Assembly: GCF_008728515.1 (NCBI RefSeq)
Contig: NC_044983.1
Span: 125,235,139 to 125,299,138 of the forward strand
Reading direction: 5' to 3'
DNA: 64,000 bases
Source of the DNA: Papio anubis
Lineage: Eukaryota; Chordata; Mammalia; Primates; Cercopithecidae
The notes under the pieces were generated by a model, which had not been told where the DNA came from, made no database searches, and saw only the letters and a program-made list of their open reading frames with translations. Made by a program: the position numbers and the translations under genes. Below, in pieces: positions 11,764 through 22,985 of this stretch. The first letter of the stretch is position 1. Each line of letters opens with the position of its first letter.

Positions 11764-12645
11764 TTTAAAGTCATCTTTTACCAGATGAAGTGAGAAGTAA
11801 ATTCCATTTAAACATGCTACCAAGAAAAATGCACTCATAGTTCTTAGTTCAAAGAGGCTTCGGTCTGCTGAGAAGTTTAAGTCAGTAAAAATGCACAGAA
11901 TTACAAAAGTCCCTGCAGAAAGAAAAATAATCAGTTCTCTCTTAAAGCTGACAATAAATGTATTCACTCAAAAAGTACACAAGAACAATGAGTGTAGGCA
12001 AATACTGATGTGTCTCTATGAATAAATGTGGAGAATATGTGTGTGTACTCATCAAACATATATATGCATAAAGATGCCTGGAAAGATGGTCACCAAAACA
12101 GTGACTACTAGATGGTGATTTTTGCTTTTTTCTTTTACTACTCTATATTGTTTCATTTTTTTAAAATAAATATGAGCATGTGTGTTTACAAAAATTTTCA
12201 TTATTAAAATACAGTATGAAAGCTACAGTAATCAAGCCATGTGGTGGTACTAGCAGAATGATAGATCAATGAAACAGACATAAAAGTCTACAGATAAACC
12301 CAAACGTTTGTGGTCAACTGATTACCAACTAAGATATCAAACGCAATTCAGTAGAGGAAAGGACAGTCTTTTCAAAAATGGTATGGAGACTACTGGATAA
12401 CCACATGCAAATAGTAACTTACACCATAAAGTTAACTAAAAATGGATCATAAACCTAAATGTAAGGACCAAAACTAGAAAACTTTTAGAAGAAAACACAA
12501 GAGTAAATCTCATAATCTTTGGTTAGGCAAAGATTTCTTAGATATGACACACACTGCCACCATTCTTAACAGAAAAAAAAAAAAAAAAGATTTAAACTAG
12601 AGTCTACCAAGTCAAAACCCTTACACCTCAAAAGACACTATTAAC

Positions 12646-12796
12646 AGCCAAGTGTGGTGGCACACGTCTATAGCATCAATTATTCAGGAGGCAGACGCAG
12701 GAGGATTACTTGAGCCCTGAGTTTGAGTCTAGCCTGGGCAACACAGCAAGACCTCGACTCTGAACCCCATCTCTTAAGAAGAAGAAGAAGAAAAAA
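12646..12796 (+). mobile_element. Alu monomer-like fragment inside the L1
   Basis: 'agccaagtgtggtggcacac' to 'ggcaacacagcaagacctcg', ending in a (GAA)n tail at about 12777-12792. It is a single arm within the L1M copy. Confidence 0.7.
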
Positions 12797-12974
12797 GATA
12801 CTATTAAGAAAACAAAAGGACAAGTCACAGATTGAGAGAAAATACTTGCAAATAATGTATCTGACAAAGGACCTGGATACAAAATATATAAAGAACTCTT
12901 ACAACTCGGTAAGAAGACAACCCAATTAAAAATGGTCAAAAAGACCTGACAGACATTTCACCAAACAAATGGAA

Positions 12975-13145
12975 AAAGTGGCTTGGTGGCACATGCCTGT
13001 AGTCCCAGCACTTTGGGAGGCTGAAGCAGGAGGATCACAGGAGCCCAGGAGTTCTAGGCTGCAGCGAGGTGTGATTATGCCACTATACTCCAGCCTGAGT
13101 GACAAAGTAAAATCGTTTCTTAAAAAAAAAGAAAAAAGAAAAGAA
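12975..13145 (+). mobile_element. Alu monomer (FRAM-like) inside the L1
   Basis: Single arm 'tggtggcacatgcctgtagt' to 'ctccagcctgagtgacaaag' with an A/G-rich tail. The flanks 'aaaagtggcttg' and 'aaaatggcttg' resemble a target-site duplication. Confidence 0.7.
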
Positions 13146-13675
13146 GAAAATGGCTTGAAAAGATGCTCAACATCATTAGTCATTAGGGAAACTCAAACCA
13201 TAATGTATATTACTTCTCACCCAGTAGAATAATTATAATTAAAAAGATAATGACAAGTGTTGGGAAGATTTAGAGAAACTGAAATCCTCATACACTACTC
13301 ACAGGACGTAAAATCACACCGACAGTCTGGTTTTGGCAGCTTCTTGAAAAATTATGTAAGTTTTCCATATGACGCAATAATTCTATTCCTAGGCATCTAT
13401 GCAAAAGAAAACATATGTCCACACATATCTGCATACAAATGTTCACAGCAGCATTATTTATAACAGCCAAAAACTGTGAACCATCCAAATGCCCATCAAC
13501 TGGTAATGAATAAACAAAATGTGGCACATCCACAGAATGGAATACTACTCAGCAATAGAAAGGAACAAATTACTGATACACTCAACATGCATGAACCGTA
13601 AATTAAATGAAAGAAGTCAGACACAAAAGATACTGTGTCCAGGAAAGAATGCCCAGGAAAGAATCATCAAGCAAA

Positions 13676-13845
13676 AGTGAGAGAGTGAGCGAGTGAGGGA
13701 GAGAGGGGAGAGACAGGAGAGGGAAGGAGAGGGAGAGAGGGAGAGACAGGAGAGGGAAGGAGAAGGAGAGGGAGAGGGAGAGGGAGAGGGACAGGGAGAG
13801 GGACGGGGACAGGGACAGGGAGAGGGAGAGGGAGAGGGAGAAGGG
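13676..13845. repeat. 170-bp purine tract, (GAGGGA)n
   Basis: Almost uninterrupted purines on the plus strand. A hexamer GAGGGA core carries interspersed GGGACA units, and a 33-bp higher-order repeat begins at 13711 and 13744 ('agacaggagagggaagga'). It sits inside the L1M 3'UTR. Mirror-symmetric purine tracts of this kind can form intramolecular triplexes. Confidence 0.95.
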
Positions 13846-14296
13846 ATTGGGTAAGAGCTAGAAGACAGGAAAGTGGTTGCCTGGGGCTGGGGGTAGTATG
13901 AAAGACGAATACGATTTCAAGGGATCTTACTGGGTTAACAGACAATATCCTAGACTATGGTAATGGTTGCAAAGCTGAATAAATTTACTAATAATCACTA
14001 AATTGTGCATTTGAAATGGGTGAATTTTATGGTGTATAAAGTATACCTCAATAAAATTATTTTTAAAAAGATGGTGAAAAAAAGTTAGTACATAATTATG
14101 TTTACTGAAGGAATGATTAGGTTTTTCTAGATGCCAAATTCAAAAACCAGTGAGAAAACAAAACATTTTAAATGAAAACATAAATTAAAATAGCATACCA
14201 AAATGGCACACATGCCACTTATCCCCATTATCAATACTATAAGTGATTTTTACTTTCTACCTTTTAGTGGAGTACTTCTAAGGGTAATGAGAGTAC

Positions 14297-14602
14297 TTTT
14301 TTTTTTTTTTTTTTTTTTTGAGACAGAGTCTCGCTCTGTCGCCCAGGCTGGAGCGCAGTGGCCGGATCTCAGCTCACTGCAAGCTCCACCTCCCGGGTTC
14401 ACATCATTCTCCTGCCTCAGCCTCCCGAATAGCTGGGACTACAGGCGCCCGCCACCTCGCCCGGCTAGTTTTTTGTATTTTTTTAGTAGAGACGGGGTTT
14501 CACCGTGTTAGCCAGGATGGTCTCGATCTCTTGACCTCGTGATCCGCCCGTCTCAGCCTCCCAAAGTGCTGGGATTACAGGCTTGAGCCACCGCGCCCGG
14601 CC
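14297..14602 (-). mobile_element. Young Alu, AluYR-like (Old World monkey type)
   Basis: Very low divergence and a pure T-run of 23. It has 'gccggatctcagctcactgc', 'cacctcgcccggctag' and 'aggcttgagccaccgcgc', which I associate with Cercopithecidae AluYR subfamilies. Flanking AGAGTAC occurs on both sides. It is the best species marker in the window. Confidence 0.85.
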
Positions 14603-15161
14603 TAGAGTACATATTTTTTATCTGATTAACCACTGGCTCTACATCTTTACCAAGAAAGACTGAGGTGTAAAAACAAGGTCGCCTATTTCTTCCATATTAA
14701 TTATGCCCCCCCCGATATACAGAATCATAATGGGAATACAAGTATGTATATTATATATGTATATTCCTACACTAGAAACTAAAAAATAAAGCAGAGTTAT
14801 CCAAAGCCATCTCTAGAACTTTCTTTGGATAGAAATCCAGCAAAATCATATCTAAAGAGAGGAGGCTTGAAGGCAAGTAGTGAGTAAATAGTTCCTGGCA
14901 GTCTCCTTTCCACTATTCTCAAATAACTCATGAAATGGTGACTTACAGTTTATATTTTACAGAAGATGAGGGAAACGATATATCTAAAGATTAGGTACAG
15001 GAATTTGCTACAAGACTTTATGTGCAATGTAACCTAGATACAGTGGTTAAAACTACCTGGAATAAATTGTCTTAGGGTACCGGTACCTGTTTAGCCCTAC
15101 TTTATGACTTAGGACAGTTTCCATAACACAGTTAACCAGTTATGCTTTCAAAAACAAAACT

Positions 15162-15449
15162 GGCCAGCTGCGGTGGCTCACGTGTGCAATCCCAGCACTT
15201 TGGGAGGCCAAGGCGGGTGGATCATGAGGTCAGGAGTTCAAGACCAGCCTGACCAATATGGTGAAACCCCATCACTACTAAAAATACAAAAATAAGCCAG
15301 GCTTGGTGGTGCGCGCCTGTAATCCCAGCTACTCAAGAGGCTGAGGCAGGAGAAACACTTGAACCCGGGAGGTGGAGCTTGCAGTGAGTCACTGCACTCC
15401 AGCCTGAGCAACAGAGTAAGACTTTGTCTCAAAAAACAAATAAACAAAA
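15162..15449 (+). mobile_element. Alu, full-length
   Basis: 'ggccagctgcggtggctcac' to an 'aacaaataaacaaaactg' tail. AACAAAACTG repeats on both sides. A short right-arm deletion precedes 'gtcactgcactccagcc'. Confidence 0.9.
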
Positions 15450-16856
15450 CTGTCTATTCATCTCTTACTTATGAGACCCTATCAAGATCCTAGAAGGGAT
15501 CTGAGAGACAAGGGGCAGTGAAAGAATTTCACAAAAAGTTCCACTTGCAGATCTCAACTAGAAAGAATTGTGAAGTGCTTACATATTTTTTTAAAAAATT
15601 ATTTAAATCCATAGGCTACCTTCCTACCCAAACTAGGCACACTGAAAATGGTTTAAAAACTTTAATTTTAATAAAACACTGTTTTTAAAAGTTGCTTATA
15701 AGGCATGAACAATGAAAATCTGCTAAAACTAGGTTCTTAAAAGACACACATTTAATACGTTAATAGACACTAAGAGGTCAGTGCCACATACCAAAGACTG
15801 AAAACCGGCCAGTTGTCACCATCGCACATACCATAATGGAACTTTGGCACACCCATTTCAAAAGGTTGCCAACCAGGCTACATATTTTGACTACTGCTTC
15901 AACATACTGTTCTATAAATAGAAAGACAAAGCTTTAGTTTAACCACATTCACATTTTAATACAGGAAGTTCCAATTATCAGAAAGACTCCAAAATGCATC
16001 ATCCCTCATTTTCAGGGATTCACCTGCTTTTACCCACTGGCAACTGAGAACTAGCTCCATAGCTAGAAGATTGTTTTAAGTTTCCAAGTCTCTAAATTCA
16101 TGTATGCTTTAATCCAAATGAATGGAATAAATGAAGCTAGCTTCTCCATACTTTTAGAAAAAACTCGGTAAACATATTTACTAAATACCAGGACACATTT
16201 AGTATTTAACATTTAAATCAAAATAAATTCAAACATAACAAATAATCTTCAGCAAGTTAGCTTTCAAAATAACATTTTTAGAAGACTTGTTTACAGAAAA
16301 TAACTGGAAGGGAGGATCATTTATAAGATGCTAATAAATAAAATGGAGTCCTACTCCCCTAAAAAAAAAACACAAAGAAAAGAAAAATTGTGAATTTGAA
16401 TATTCCCTTCACTAACTATGCTAGCCTCTCATCTACCTAAATCTATGCTGTCCCTTTATATAAAGGGAAAGAAGCCTCCCTGAAAATGTGCTTAATTAAC
16501 ATCTTTTAGTTTGCTGGAATTTGCCAGAATTTAAAGTAGAGAACTGTGGTTTGATATAAAGAAAGCAAACTAATCTCACAACTTGCATCCTAAGGTGTTT
16601 TCTCATATTTCACTTAAATTCAATGTCCCTGAAATTCTTAAAACTCTGTGATCTCTTTCAAATTGAAAGATGTCTGCACATGCCAGTCATTACTTTTTGA
16701 GTAAATGTTATTAAAGTGACCAACTTATCTTTGAGGAAATTAATCTCAAATTTCCACCAAGGTCATTACATATAACTTTTCCCTCAAAAACAGATCAAAA
16801 AATGAACAGCACCAACAATAATAATACGTGTTGTGTTCTTATCATATGCCAGGAAC
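15450..16856. other. Gene-free AT-rich DNA with one exon-like segment
   Basis: Apart from the segment at 15832-15911, no gene, RNA or repeat could be assigned. AT-rich and intron-like. Confidence 0.4.
15832..15911 (-). other. Exon-like segment (weak candidate)
   Basis: On minus, a pyrimidine-rich acceptor 'tgtctttctatttatag' precedes 80 nt that end at a G|GTATGT donor. One frame stays open through the segment and about 18 codons beyond. It also contains 'ggttggcaacc', a string common in hAT transposon ends, so it may be a repeat rather than an exon. Confidence 0.2.
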
Positions 16857-17147
16857 TTTTTTTTTTGAGACAGAGTCTCCCTCTGTCCCCCAGGCTGGAA
16901 TGCAGTGGCATGATCTCGGCTCACTGCAACCTCCACCTCCCAGATTCCAGTGATTCTTGTGCCTCAGCCTCCCAAGTAGCTGGGATTACAGGCGAGCACC
17001 ACCATATCCAGCTAATCTTTGTATTTTAAGTAGAGACAAGGTTTCACCATGTCGACCAGGCTGGTCACAAACTCCTGGCCTCAAGTGATTTGTCCACCTC
17101 AGCCTCCCAAAGTGCTAGGATTGTAGGCGTGAGTCAGTGTGCCTGGC
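16857..17147 (-). mobile_element. Alu, full-length, AluS type
   Basis: T-run, 'gagacagagtctccctctgt', then a complete body to 'gtgtgcctggc'. Confidence 0.9.
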
Positions 17148-17221
17148 ACTTTTTTAAATGTCAGATTTAATGAAGTATAATTTAGATATGTTAGGAAATA
17201 ATTCTTCATACGTATCTTTCA

Positions 17222-17419
17222 TTTTTATTTTTGGAGACGGAGTTTCACTCTTGTTGCTCAGGCTGGAGTGCAGTGGCATGAACTCGACTCATCGCAACCT
17301 CTGCCTCCTAGGTTCAAGCGATTCTCCTGCCTCAGCCTCCTGAGTAGCTGGGATTACAGGCACTCGCCACTTCACCCAGCTAATTTTTTGCATTTTCAGT
17401 AGAGACAGGGTTTCACCAT
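17222..17419 (-). mobile_element. Alu truncated where LTR-like sequence begins
   Basis: Right arm and part of the left arm. It stops after 'agggtttcaccatg', where non-Alu LTR-like DNA starts. The missing left-arm end is not found downstream. Confidence 0.85.
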
Positions 17420-17930
17420 GTACGGCAGGCTGCTTCATAGGTATCTCTTTTGCATACAGTACAGGCAGAGGTACCAGCTGCCCTTTGCTCTAGAGAGTGT
17501 CTTTTCAAGAATGTTTGTAGAGTGAACAGCCTTGAGAAATAAAGATAGTATCTCCTTCTGGAGCAAGGGACAAGCATGCTTACTGTCTGTTCAGTATAAT
17601 AAATATAATGTATCCCTCCAGAGCAAAGGGCAGGCATGCTTATTGCTCATTAGAAAAGATTTGGGTTCCCTTAACTCAGGGCTTCTCTCCAACAAGATAG
17701 CCCACGGTGTGTACAAGTATTCCTGGTCCTCTTCGTGTCATCCTGTAGAATGAGGCTCAGAAAACCAGCACAAATGCTGATACTCTGGCTACTACTATGA
17801 TAGAGAATAATCATCTGCCCTTGATCTTTAACACAGGAGTTTCATGTCTTCTACCAGATTCCATGAAAATGTGGCAGGATAACTTATTAGCTTGCAAGTA
17901 GGATAAAATCTCAGACCATCATGGTTCTTG
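17420..17930 (+). mobile_element. ERV LTR-like sequence (family not assigned)
   Basis: Contains two diverged copies of a module: 'gagcaagggacaagcatg' with 'cttactgtctgttcagtata', then 'gagcaaagggcaggcatg' with 'cttattgctcatt'. AATAAA-type signals lie nearby. This resembles LTR U3/R architecture of an ERVK-like element from memory. No intact ends or coding capacity are seen. Confidence 0.45.
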
Positions 17931-18798
17931 ACAGTTCTGGGGAAAGGGGGTGGGATGCTGACATAGCCAAAACTCTCTAAGAGAAAGGATAAAGGCTCTG
18001 CAGACTGAGTTCTGGGACAAGGGAAGACACCCTGGGATCTGAGAGTGATCCTAGTGGTGGACGGGAAGAAGGTAGGAATAAAGATTCCCCCACCTGTTTA
18101 CCTGTTAATGAACAGGAGTGGAATTAATGTTTAGAAACTGAGCAGTGAGAAGTGAGGCTGAAACCAAATGGTGGCTTGGTAGTTGTTCACTATCCTCTGG
18201 GCTGGTGGAAGGAGGGGAAGATCATAATAAGGGCAACAAGCCCCATGGTCCCAGGTGAAAGGCTGTGGCTGTGATTGCTGAGCCAAATCCCCCAAACTAA
18301 AAGAAATGGTGTAAGTAATGATGGCCTTGCTGCCAAGTACAGAGCTTCAAGTAGACCAAAAACATTAAACTGCGAGAGAATGATCCAAAGTGAATACAAA
18401 GCCTTGATTACCAGCACCGAGTTGCTCTCTCCCCTTCCCCACTCCCTGATCCCTCTCTGCCCCAACCCCCAAACTCTTCTGCTTTAATGAGAAAAGACGG
18501 TTAGGAATGGGGCTGAGGTCTCCTTGATCCCCAAGATGGACTGAAGGCCAGACATACCAGGAGGTTTGCCCAGAGAAGTTCAGGGAGAGGCTCAAAATTT
18601 TTTGGTTCTCTTGGAAATAGGCACCCAGGTAACCATTCTATCTAGTCCTGTCAGGCAGATACTCAGATTAAGCTAACAGGGTCTGGGCAGGGTTTACAGT
18701 GGTTAGGAAAATAAATGTGACTTATGGGTGGCATGTTTTGGACCAATTCAATGTGCTATTATTGCCTCTACGTCACAATGTATAGTAAGAACTGAAAA
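17931..18798 (+). other. Unassigned, possibly ERV leader-derived
   Basis: Purine-rich, repeat-like sequence ('ctgggatctgagagtgatcc', 'tagtggtggacgggaag') follows the LTR-like block. It could be the untranslated leader of the same degraded provirus. No open viral frame exists. Confidence 0.3.
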
Positions 18799-19098
18799 GC
18801 TGGGTGCAGTGGCTCGCACCTGTAATCCCAGCACTTTGGAAGGCCGACGTGGGCAGATCACTTGAGGTTGGAAGTTCGAGACCTGACCAACATGATGAAA
18901 CCCTGTCTCCAGTGAAAATATAAAATTAGCTGGGCATGATGGCATGTGCCTGTAGTCCCAGTTACTCAGGAGGCTGAGGTAGGAGAATCACTTGAACCCA
19001 GGAGGCGGAGGTTGCAGTGAGCCAAGATCACGCCATTGCACTCCAGCCTGGGGAACAGAGTGAGACTCGGTAACAAAAAAAAAAAAAAAGAAGAAGAA
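18799..19098 (+). mobile_element. Alu, full-length
   Basis: 'gctgggtgcagtggctcgca' to an A-tail with GAA units. AAGAACTGA flanks it on both sides. Confidence 0.9.
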
Positions 19099-19664
19099 CT
19101 GATGTGTTATCTTTTTGTACTTAAAAGACTCACTTAAGAGCCAGTGAGGGTTTTTCCAATCAGAAAGGGCTGTATGTAAAAAAGTGCACTAGTACCTTTG
19201 GGGCCCCACAATCCTAAGGACCACTCTGAGCCATAAGTCTCATGATTTCGCTGATGAGAGGATTTGGCAAAAAGAGGCAGCCTCCACCTACAGGTGCCCC
19301 TTGTGGTTTTGAACGCTTTGCCTCCCTGACACAGCGATCAGGTTTACGCCTTCTGAAAAGCAGCTATTAGCTTGCTTCTGGATTCCAGTGGCAACTGAAT
19401 GCCCAACTCATGGAGGCCTCACGAGTGTCCAGCCTGATGTTCCTAGGGTCAGCTTACACTCAATGACTAACAATGCGGTAGATCAATGGAAAATGCTTAC
19501 GTGAAACACACCTGGCTTAGCCTTAGCCCCAAGAAGGATCTCAACTTTACATAAAAAAGGGCTGGCACCTAGCCCTTTGGGGAAAACTTTATCCCCTACT
19601 CTACCACTGGAGGCAAAGCTACTGGCTCAGTGAAGCCCACATCCAGTAAATCATCCCATCTTAT
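19099..19664. other. Unassigned, repeat-like or ERV-derived
   Basis: GC is higher than in the neighbouring AT-rich DNA. The stretch 'gattccagtggcaactgaat' and adjoining sequence look like decayed coding DNA of a retroelement, but I cannot place it. No usable frame. Confidence 0.25.
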
Positions 19665-20128
19665 AGATTTGACATCATCAATATTCCTTCCTGGATATTA
19701 GCAACAGCCTTTTAATTTGCCTCCCTGCATCCAATCTCATTTCACCTTTAATACATTCTCCAAAAGCAGTCAGGACAATCTTTCCAAAAGACAACTTGAG
19801 TATTTTACTCCTCTATTAAGATCCTATAATGGTTTCCCCACTGCCTTCAGCTGGAATTGAATGGGACTTGTTAACATGACTCATGCAGATGGTTTACTTC
19901 TCATCTACCTCTTTAGCTTCATCTTTCCCACTCTTCCTTTACAGTCTCCATTACTGTCATACTATAACCAGTATCAGTTTCTAACATGACTTCTCTTATC
20001 TTCAGGCTTTTTGCCTCTCTCTCTCTTCCTACCCCCATGTAAACTCTCCCTCTTGACTGACTGGTCTACTCTTCAGGTCAGAGTTTAGATGACATTACAA
20101 CAGGGTCTTTTATCTTGAACTAGTTAAC
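19665..20128 (+). mobile_element. L2 LINE fragment, plus orientation
   Basis: 'ttgcctccctgcatccaat', 'cattctccaaaagcagtcag', 'taatggtttccccactgcc' and 'ctacctctttagcttcat' follow the L2 3' region in order. The Alu at 20141 interrupts or ends it. Confidence 0.75.
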
Positions 20129-20140
20129 ATTAGGTACCTA

Positions 20141-20388
20141 AGGCAGAGGCGGGCGGATCATGAGGTCCAAAGATCCGAGACCATCCTGGCCAACATGGTG
20201 AAACCCCATCTCTACTAAAAATACAAAAATTAGTCAGGCGTGGTGGCATGTGCCTGCAATCCCAGTTACTGGGGAGGTGGAGGCAGGAGAATTTCTTGAA
20301 CCAGGGAGTTGGAGGTTGCAATGAGCCGAGATCGTGCCACTACATTCCAGCCTGGCGACAGAGTGAGGCTCCATCTTGAAAAAAAAAG
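20141..20388 (+). mobile_element. 5'-truncated Alu with TSD
   Basis: Begins at 'aggcagaggcgggcgg', missing about the first 45 bp. It is flanked by ATTAGGTACCTA at 20129-20140 and 20389-20400, which shows the truncation happened at insertion. Confidence 0.9.
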
Positions 20389-20400
20389 ATTAGGTACCTA

Positions 20401-21025
20401 TGTAACACATATCACTGAATTCACACTCTCTCTGTATCTTCTATTCTATTGTAAGGAAGAACCACAAATGATTTATTCACTGTAATATAACCCTACTTAT
20501 GTGCTCGATAACTACTTGGGTAGTTAATGGCAATCTATATACCACATATTGTGCCAGGTGATCAAAAACAAAATTATTTTTAATAATCATTTGACTTAGA
20601 AATACATTAGTAAAATTATATGCTGCCTTCCTTGTTATGTTGAATTGAAATTAACATAAAAATTTCACAACAGTTTAGTGAGGCATGTAATAGGGACGTT
20701 ATTCCCATTTAATAATCTGAGGATCTTCACATTATCATATAAAGCAAATTTGTCAAATTGAATTCAATGTTTTTGTCCATACATACTAGAACGTTACAAT
20801 GAGAAGAATCTCTCAATTAGAGGATTTTTACTGATTAGAGGATTTGGCAAAGGTCAAGTCAACAAGTCAACAAACTATAAAAGTGTACCTCAGGTCACAG
20901 ATTTCACAGAATTCAATTCTTTATTATCCTCACTAAGATAAATGGCATAAATAATCCTTAAATTATCACATTATATGTCATATTATGATATGTCATAATA
21001 CATATTACGATATATGATGTCATAT
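20401..21025. other. Gene-free AT-rich DNA
   Basis: No exon, RNA or identifiable repeat. Just before the LTR there is a run of diverged 'atatgatgtcatatt'-like units (20970-21025). Confidence 0.4.
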
Positions 21026-21678
21026 TGCAGCAGGCCAGGTCTCACTCATGCAGGCCTCCACAACAACTGTTCCAGTACTGACTGAGTGGTTCAATTAAAT
21101 ATTAAAAGCCAGTGCCCTTATACAAAGACTGAGATTAACAAAAGCCCATCACCAGTTTTACCTAGGCCTTTCCTGGGCCTTAAAGCATGATAAAACAATG
21201 AACGAAATCTTAACAGGACTCATTTAGGATTAAGCAAGTTTTATTGTGGGTCTGAAGAAACTCCCTAGGCCTCCACAAACAAGTTTACTGGGGGTCTGAA
21301 GGAATTCCCCAAACCTCTGTGATTTTGCAGGAGACAATATAAGGGTAATCACCCACAGCAACTGGACCCATTTAGATTAAGTAAATTTACTGAGGCTCCA
21401 GAGGAAGCTCTTCAGGACTTCAAACTTAGTTATAGATTAAAAGAAGTTAATCACTCATGTTATTTAGATGAATGCACACTTACATGTAGACATATAACTT
21501 AGAAGGCATATAAGCTCTGGAAAACTTTGTAATTTTGAGTTGGTCTGGCAATAATTTCCAGGCCTTCTCCCTATAACTGGTTGCAGAAAATAAAAACTCT
21601 CCTCCTCTCCAGTTCACCTGCATCTCGTTATTGGGCCATGAGAAATAGCAGCCTGACCCTCAGTTTGGTCCGGGAACA
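21026..21678 (+). mobile_element. Solo ERV LTR (ERV1-like, possibly LTR8)
   Basis: Begins TGCAGCAGG and ends GGGAACA, flanked by the 4-bp direct repeat ATAT (21022-21025 and 21679-21682), as expected for gamma-type ERVs. It contains three diverged copies of a roughly 40-bp module ('aagttttattgtgggtctg', 'aagtttactgggggtctg', 'aaatttactgaggctcc') and AATAAA near 21588. No internal viral genes lie beside it. The LTR8 name is from memory and tentative. Confidence 0.7.
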
Positions 21679-21835
21679 ATATGACACATGTCACATTATG
21701 ACATCTGGGACTATGTCATAATTTCTTTCTTATCAAGTGTTTTCTGAAAATGCTTGACCTAAAGTAGTATTCAGGTTAATCTGGATTATCTGAGGACATG
21801 CCAATTTATGATTGGAAGGAATAAATATTCTAGAT

Positions 21836-22148
21836 CAATGGTCCCTAACCTTTTTGGGACCAGGAAATGGTTTCATGGAAGACAATTTTTCCACAGACAG
21901 GGTGACAGAAGGAATGGTTTCAGGATGAAACTGTTCCACCTCAGATTACCAGGCGTTAGATTCTCACATGGAGCACAAAACCTGTATCTCTCTAATGCAC
22001 AGTTCACAACAAGGTTCACGCTACTATGAGAATCTAACGCTGTCTCTGCTGATCTAACAGGAGGCAGACCTCAGGGAGTAATGCCGCTCACCTCCTGTTG
22101 TGCAGTCTGGTTCCCAACAGGCCATGACCCAGGGGTTGGGGACCCCTG
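21836..22148 (+). mobile_element. MER1-type hAT DNA transposon (non-autonomous)
   Basis: Terminal inverted repeats: 'caatggtccctaacc' at the left and 'ggttggggacccctg' at the right. At 313 bp it is near the MER1B length. It encodes no transposase. The 73-codon frame inside it is meaningless. Confidence 0.85.
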
Positions 22149-22599
22149 CTCGAAACACAGTAGAAAGGGTGTGTATCAATCTAGAATTTAATATATATCA
22201 TACATAATGCATCAACTAAAATATAACAAGAAGAGATTACTGTATTAGCAAAAAATAACTGTACAGGACTCAGGCTTCACAGTGTCACATACAATAGTAC
22301 CTTAATGTTGATGATCAATCTTTTCAAAATGAATTAAATAGCTACAAAAATATATCTCTGCATTAAGTCTTCTCCTTAAAATCACACAATATCTTTAAAA
22401 GTAGTCATTCTGACCCATGGTACCATTATCCAGATGTGAAGGTGTGTTGCAAGAAATGTTTATATTTAAATAATCAAAATTCTAACAATGATTTCTTTGT
22501 TTAAAAAGTTTACAAATGTGACTCATTTGCATTCTAATTACTTGCACAAGTGGGAAAGGGGTGAAACTACAGCTAGCTGTCAGTCCTGTATATGCTTAC
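22149..22599. other. Gene-free AT-rich DNA
   Basis: Nothing assignable. Confidence 0.4.
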
Positions 22600-22643
22600 A
22601 GAAGAGTACAGAACAAGTGAACATTATCCATCCTCCATGGCAG
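22600..22643 (-). other. Candidate 44-nt micro-exon
   Basis: On minus, a very strong acceptor 'ctttttctttttcag' precedes CTGCCATGGAGG and a TCT|GTAAGC donor lies 44 nt on. The Kozak-like first ATG opens only four codons, while a second ATG (ATGGATAATG) stays open to the donor. It could be an alternative exon of the CpG-island gene or a chance pairing. Confidence 0.2.
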
Positions 22644-22744
22644 CTGAAAAAGAAAAAGTTTTGAGATTTGCTGTTTTAAGTATGTTTTACAAATACTTCA
22701 TATAAAATATAAGATTAGTACATTGAAATAGAATTTAAGTAAAC

Positions 22745-22985
22745 GTGATGGGTTCAAATGCCGGTCTTCAACATCTCCCACTTGAGAGTATACCTGACAA
22801 GTATACGTAATTGGAAATATTTAATTATGATTAATGGCGTACCTCTAACCTAAGCTCTCTGAGCCTTACTTTCCTCATGTTAATTAGGAATTAAATAGAA
22901 GTTAAACTACACATTGCAGAGTTGTTATAAAACTAACCTAATGGTTAAAAGGAATCTGGCATATAGTAGGTGTTCAATATTACAG
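22745..22985 (+). mobile_element. MIR SINE fragment, plus orientation
   Basis: 'gggttcaaatgccggtctt', 'gagccttactttcctcatgt' and 'gcatatagtaggtgttcaat' in MIR order. Confidence 0.7.

Larger units (their letters stand above)
12217..14071 (+). mobile_element. L1M-type LINE 3' end (ORF2 tail plus 3'UTR), interrupted
   Basis: Decayed L1, sense on plus. It runs from the end of the reverse-transcriptase ORF ('gatagatcaatgaaacagac', 'aaacccaaacgtttgtggtc') through 'aaatgcccatcaactggtaa' and 'ggttgcctggggctggggg' to the 3' terminus 'gtatacctcaataaaatta'. It is full of stops and has lost its 5' part. Two Alu arms and a purine-rich tract interrupt it. An old subfamily (L1MA or older) is likely. Confidence 0.85.

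Noticed and set aside
21808..22029. 73-codon frame
   Set aside because: Lies inside the MER1-type MITE, which encodes no protein.
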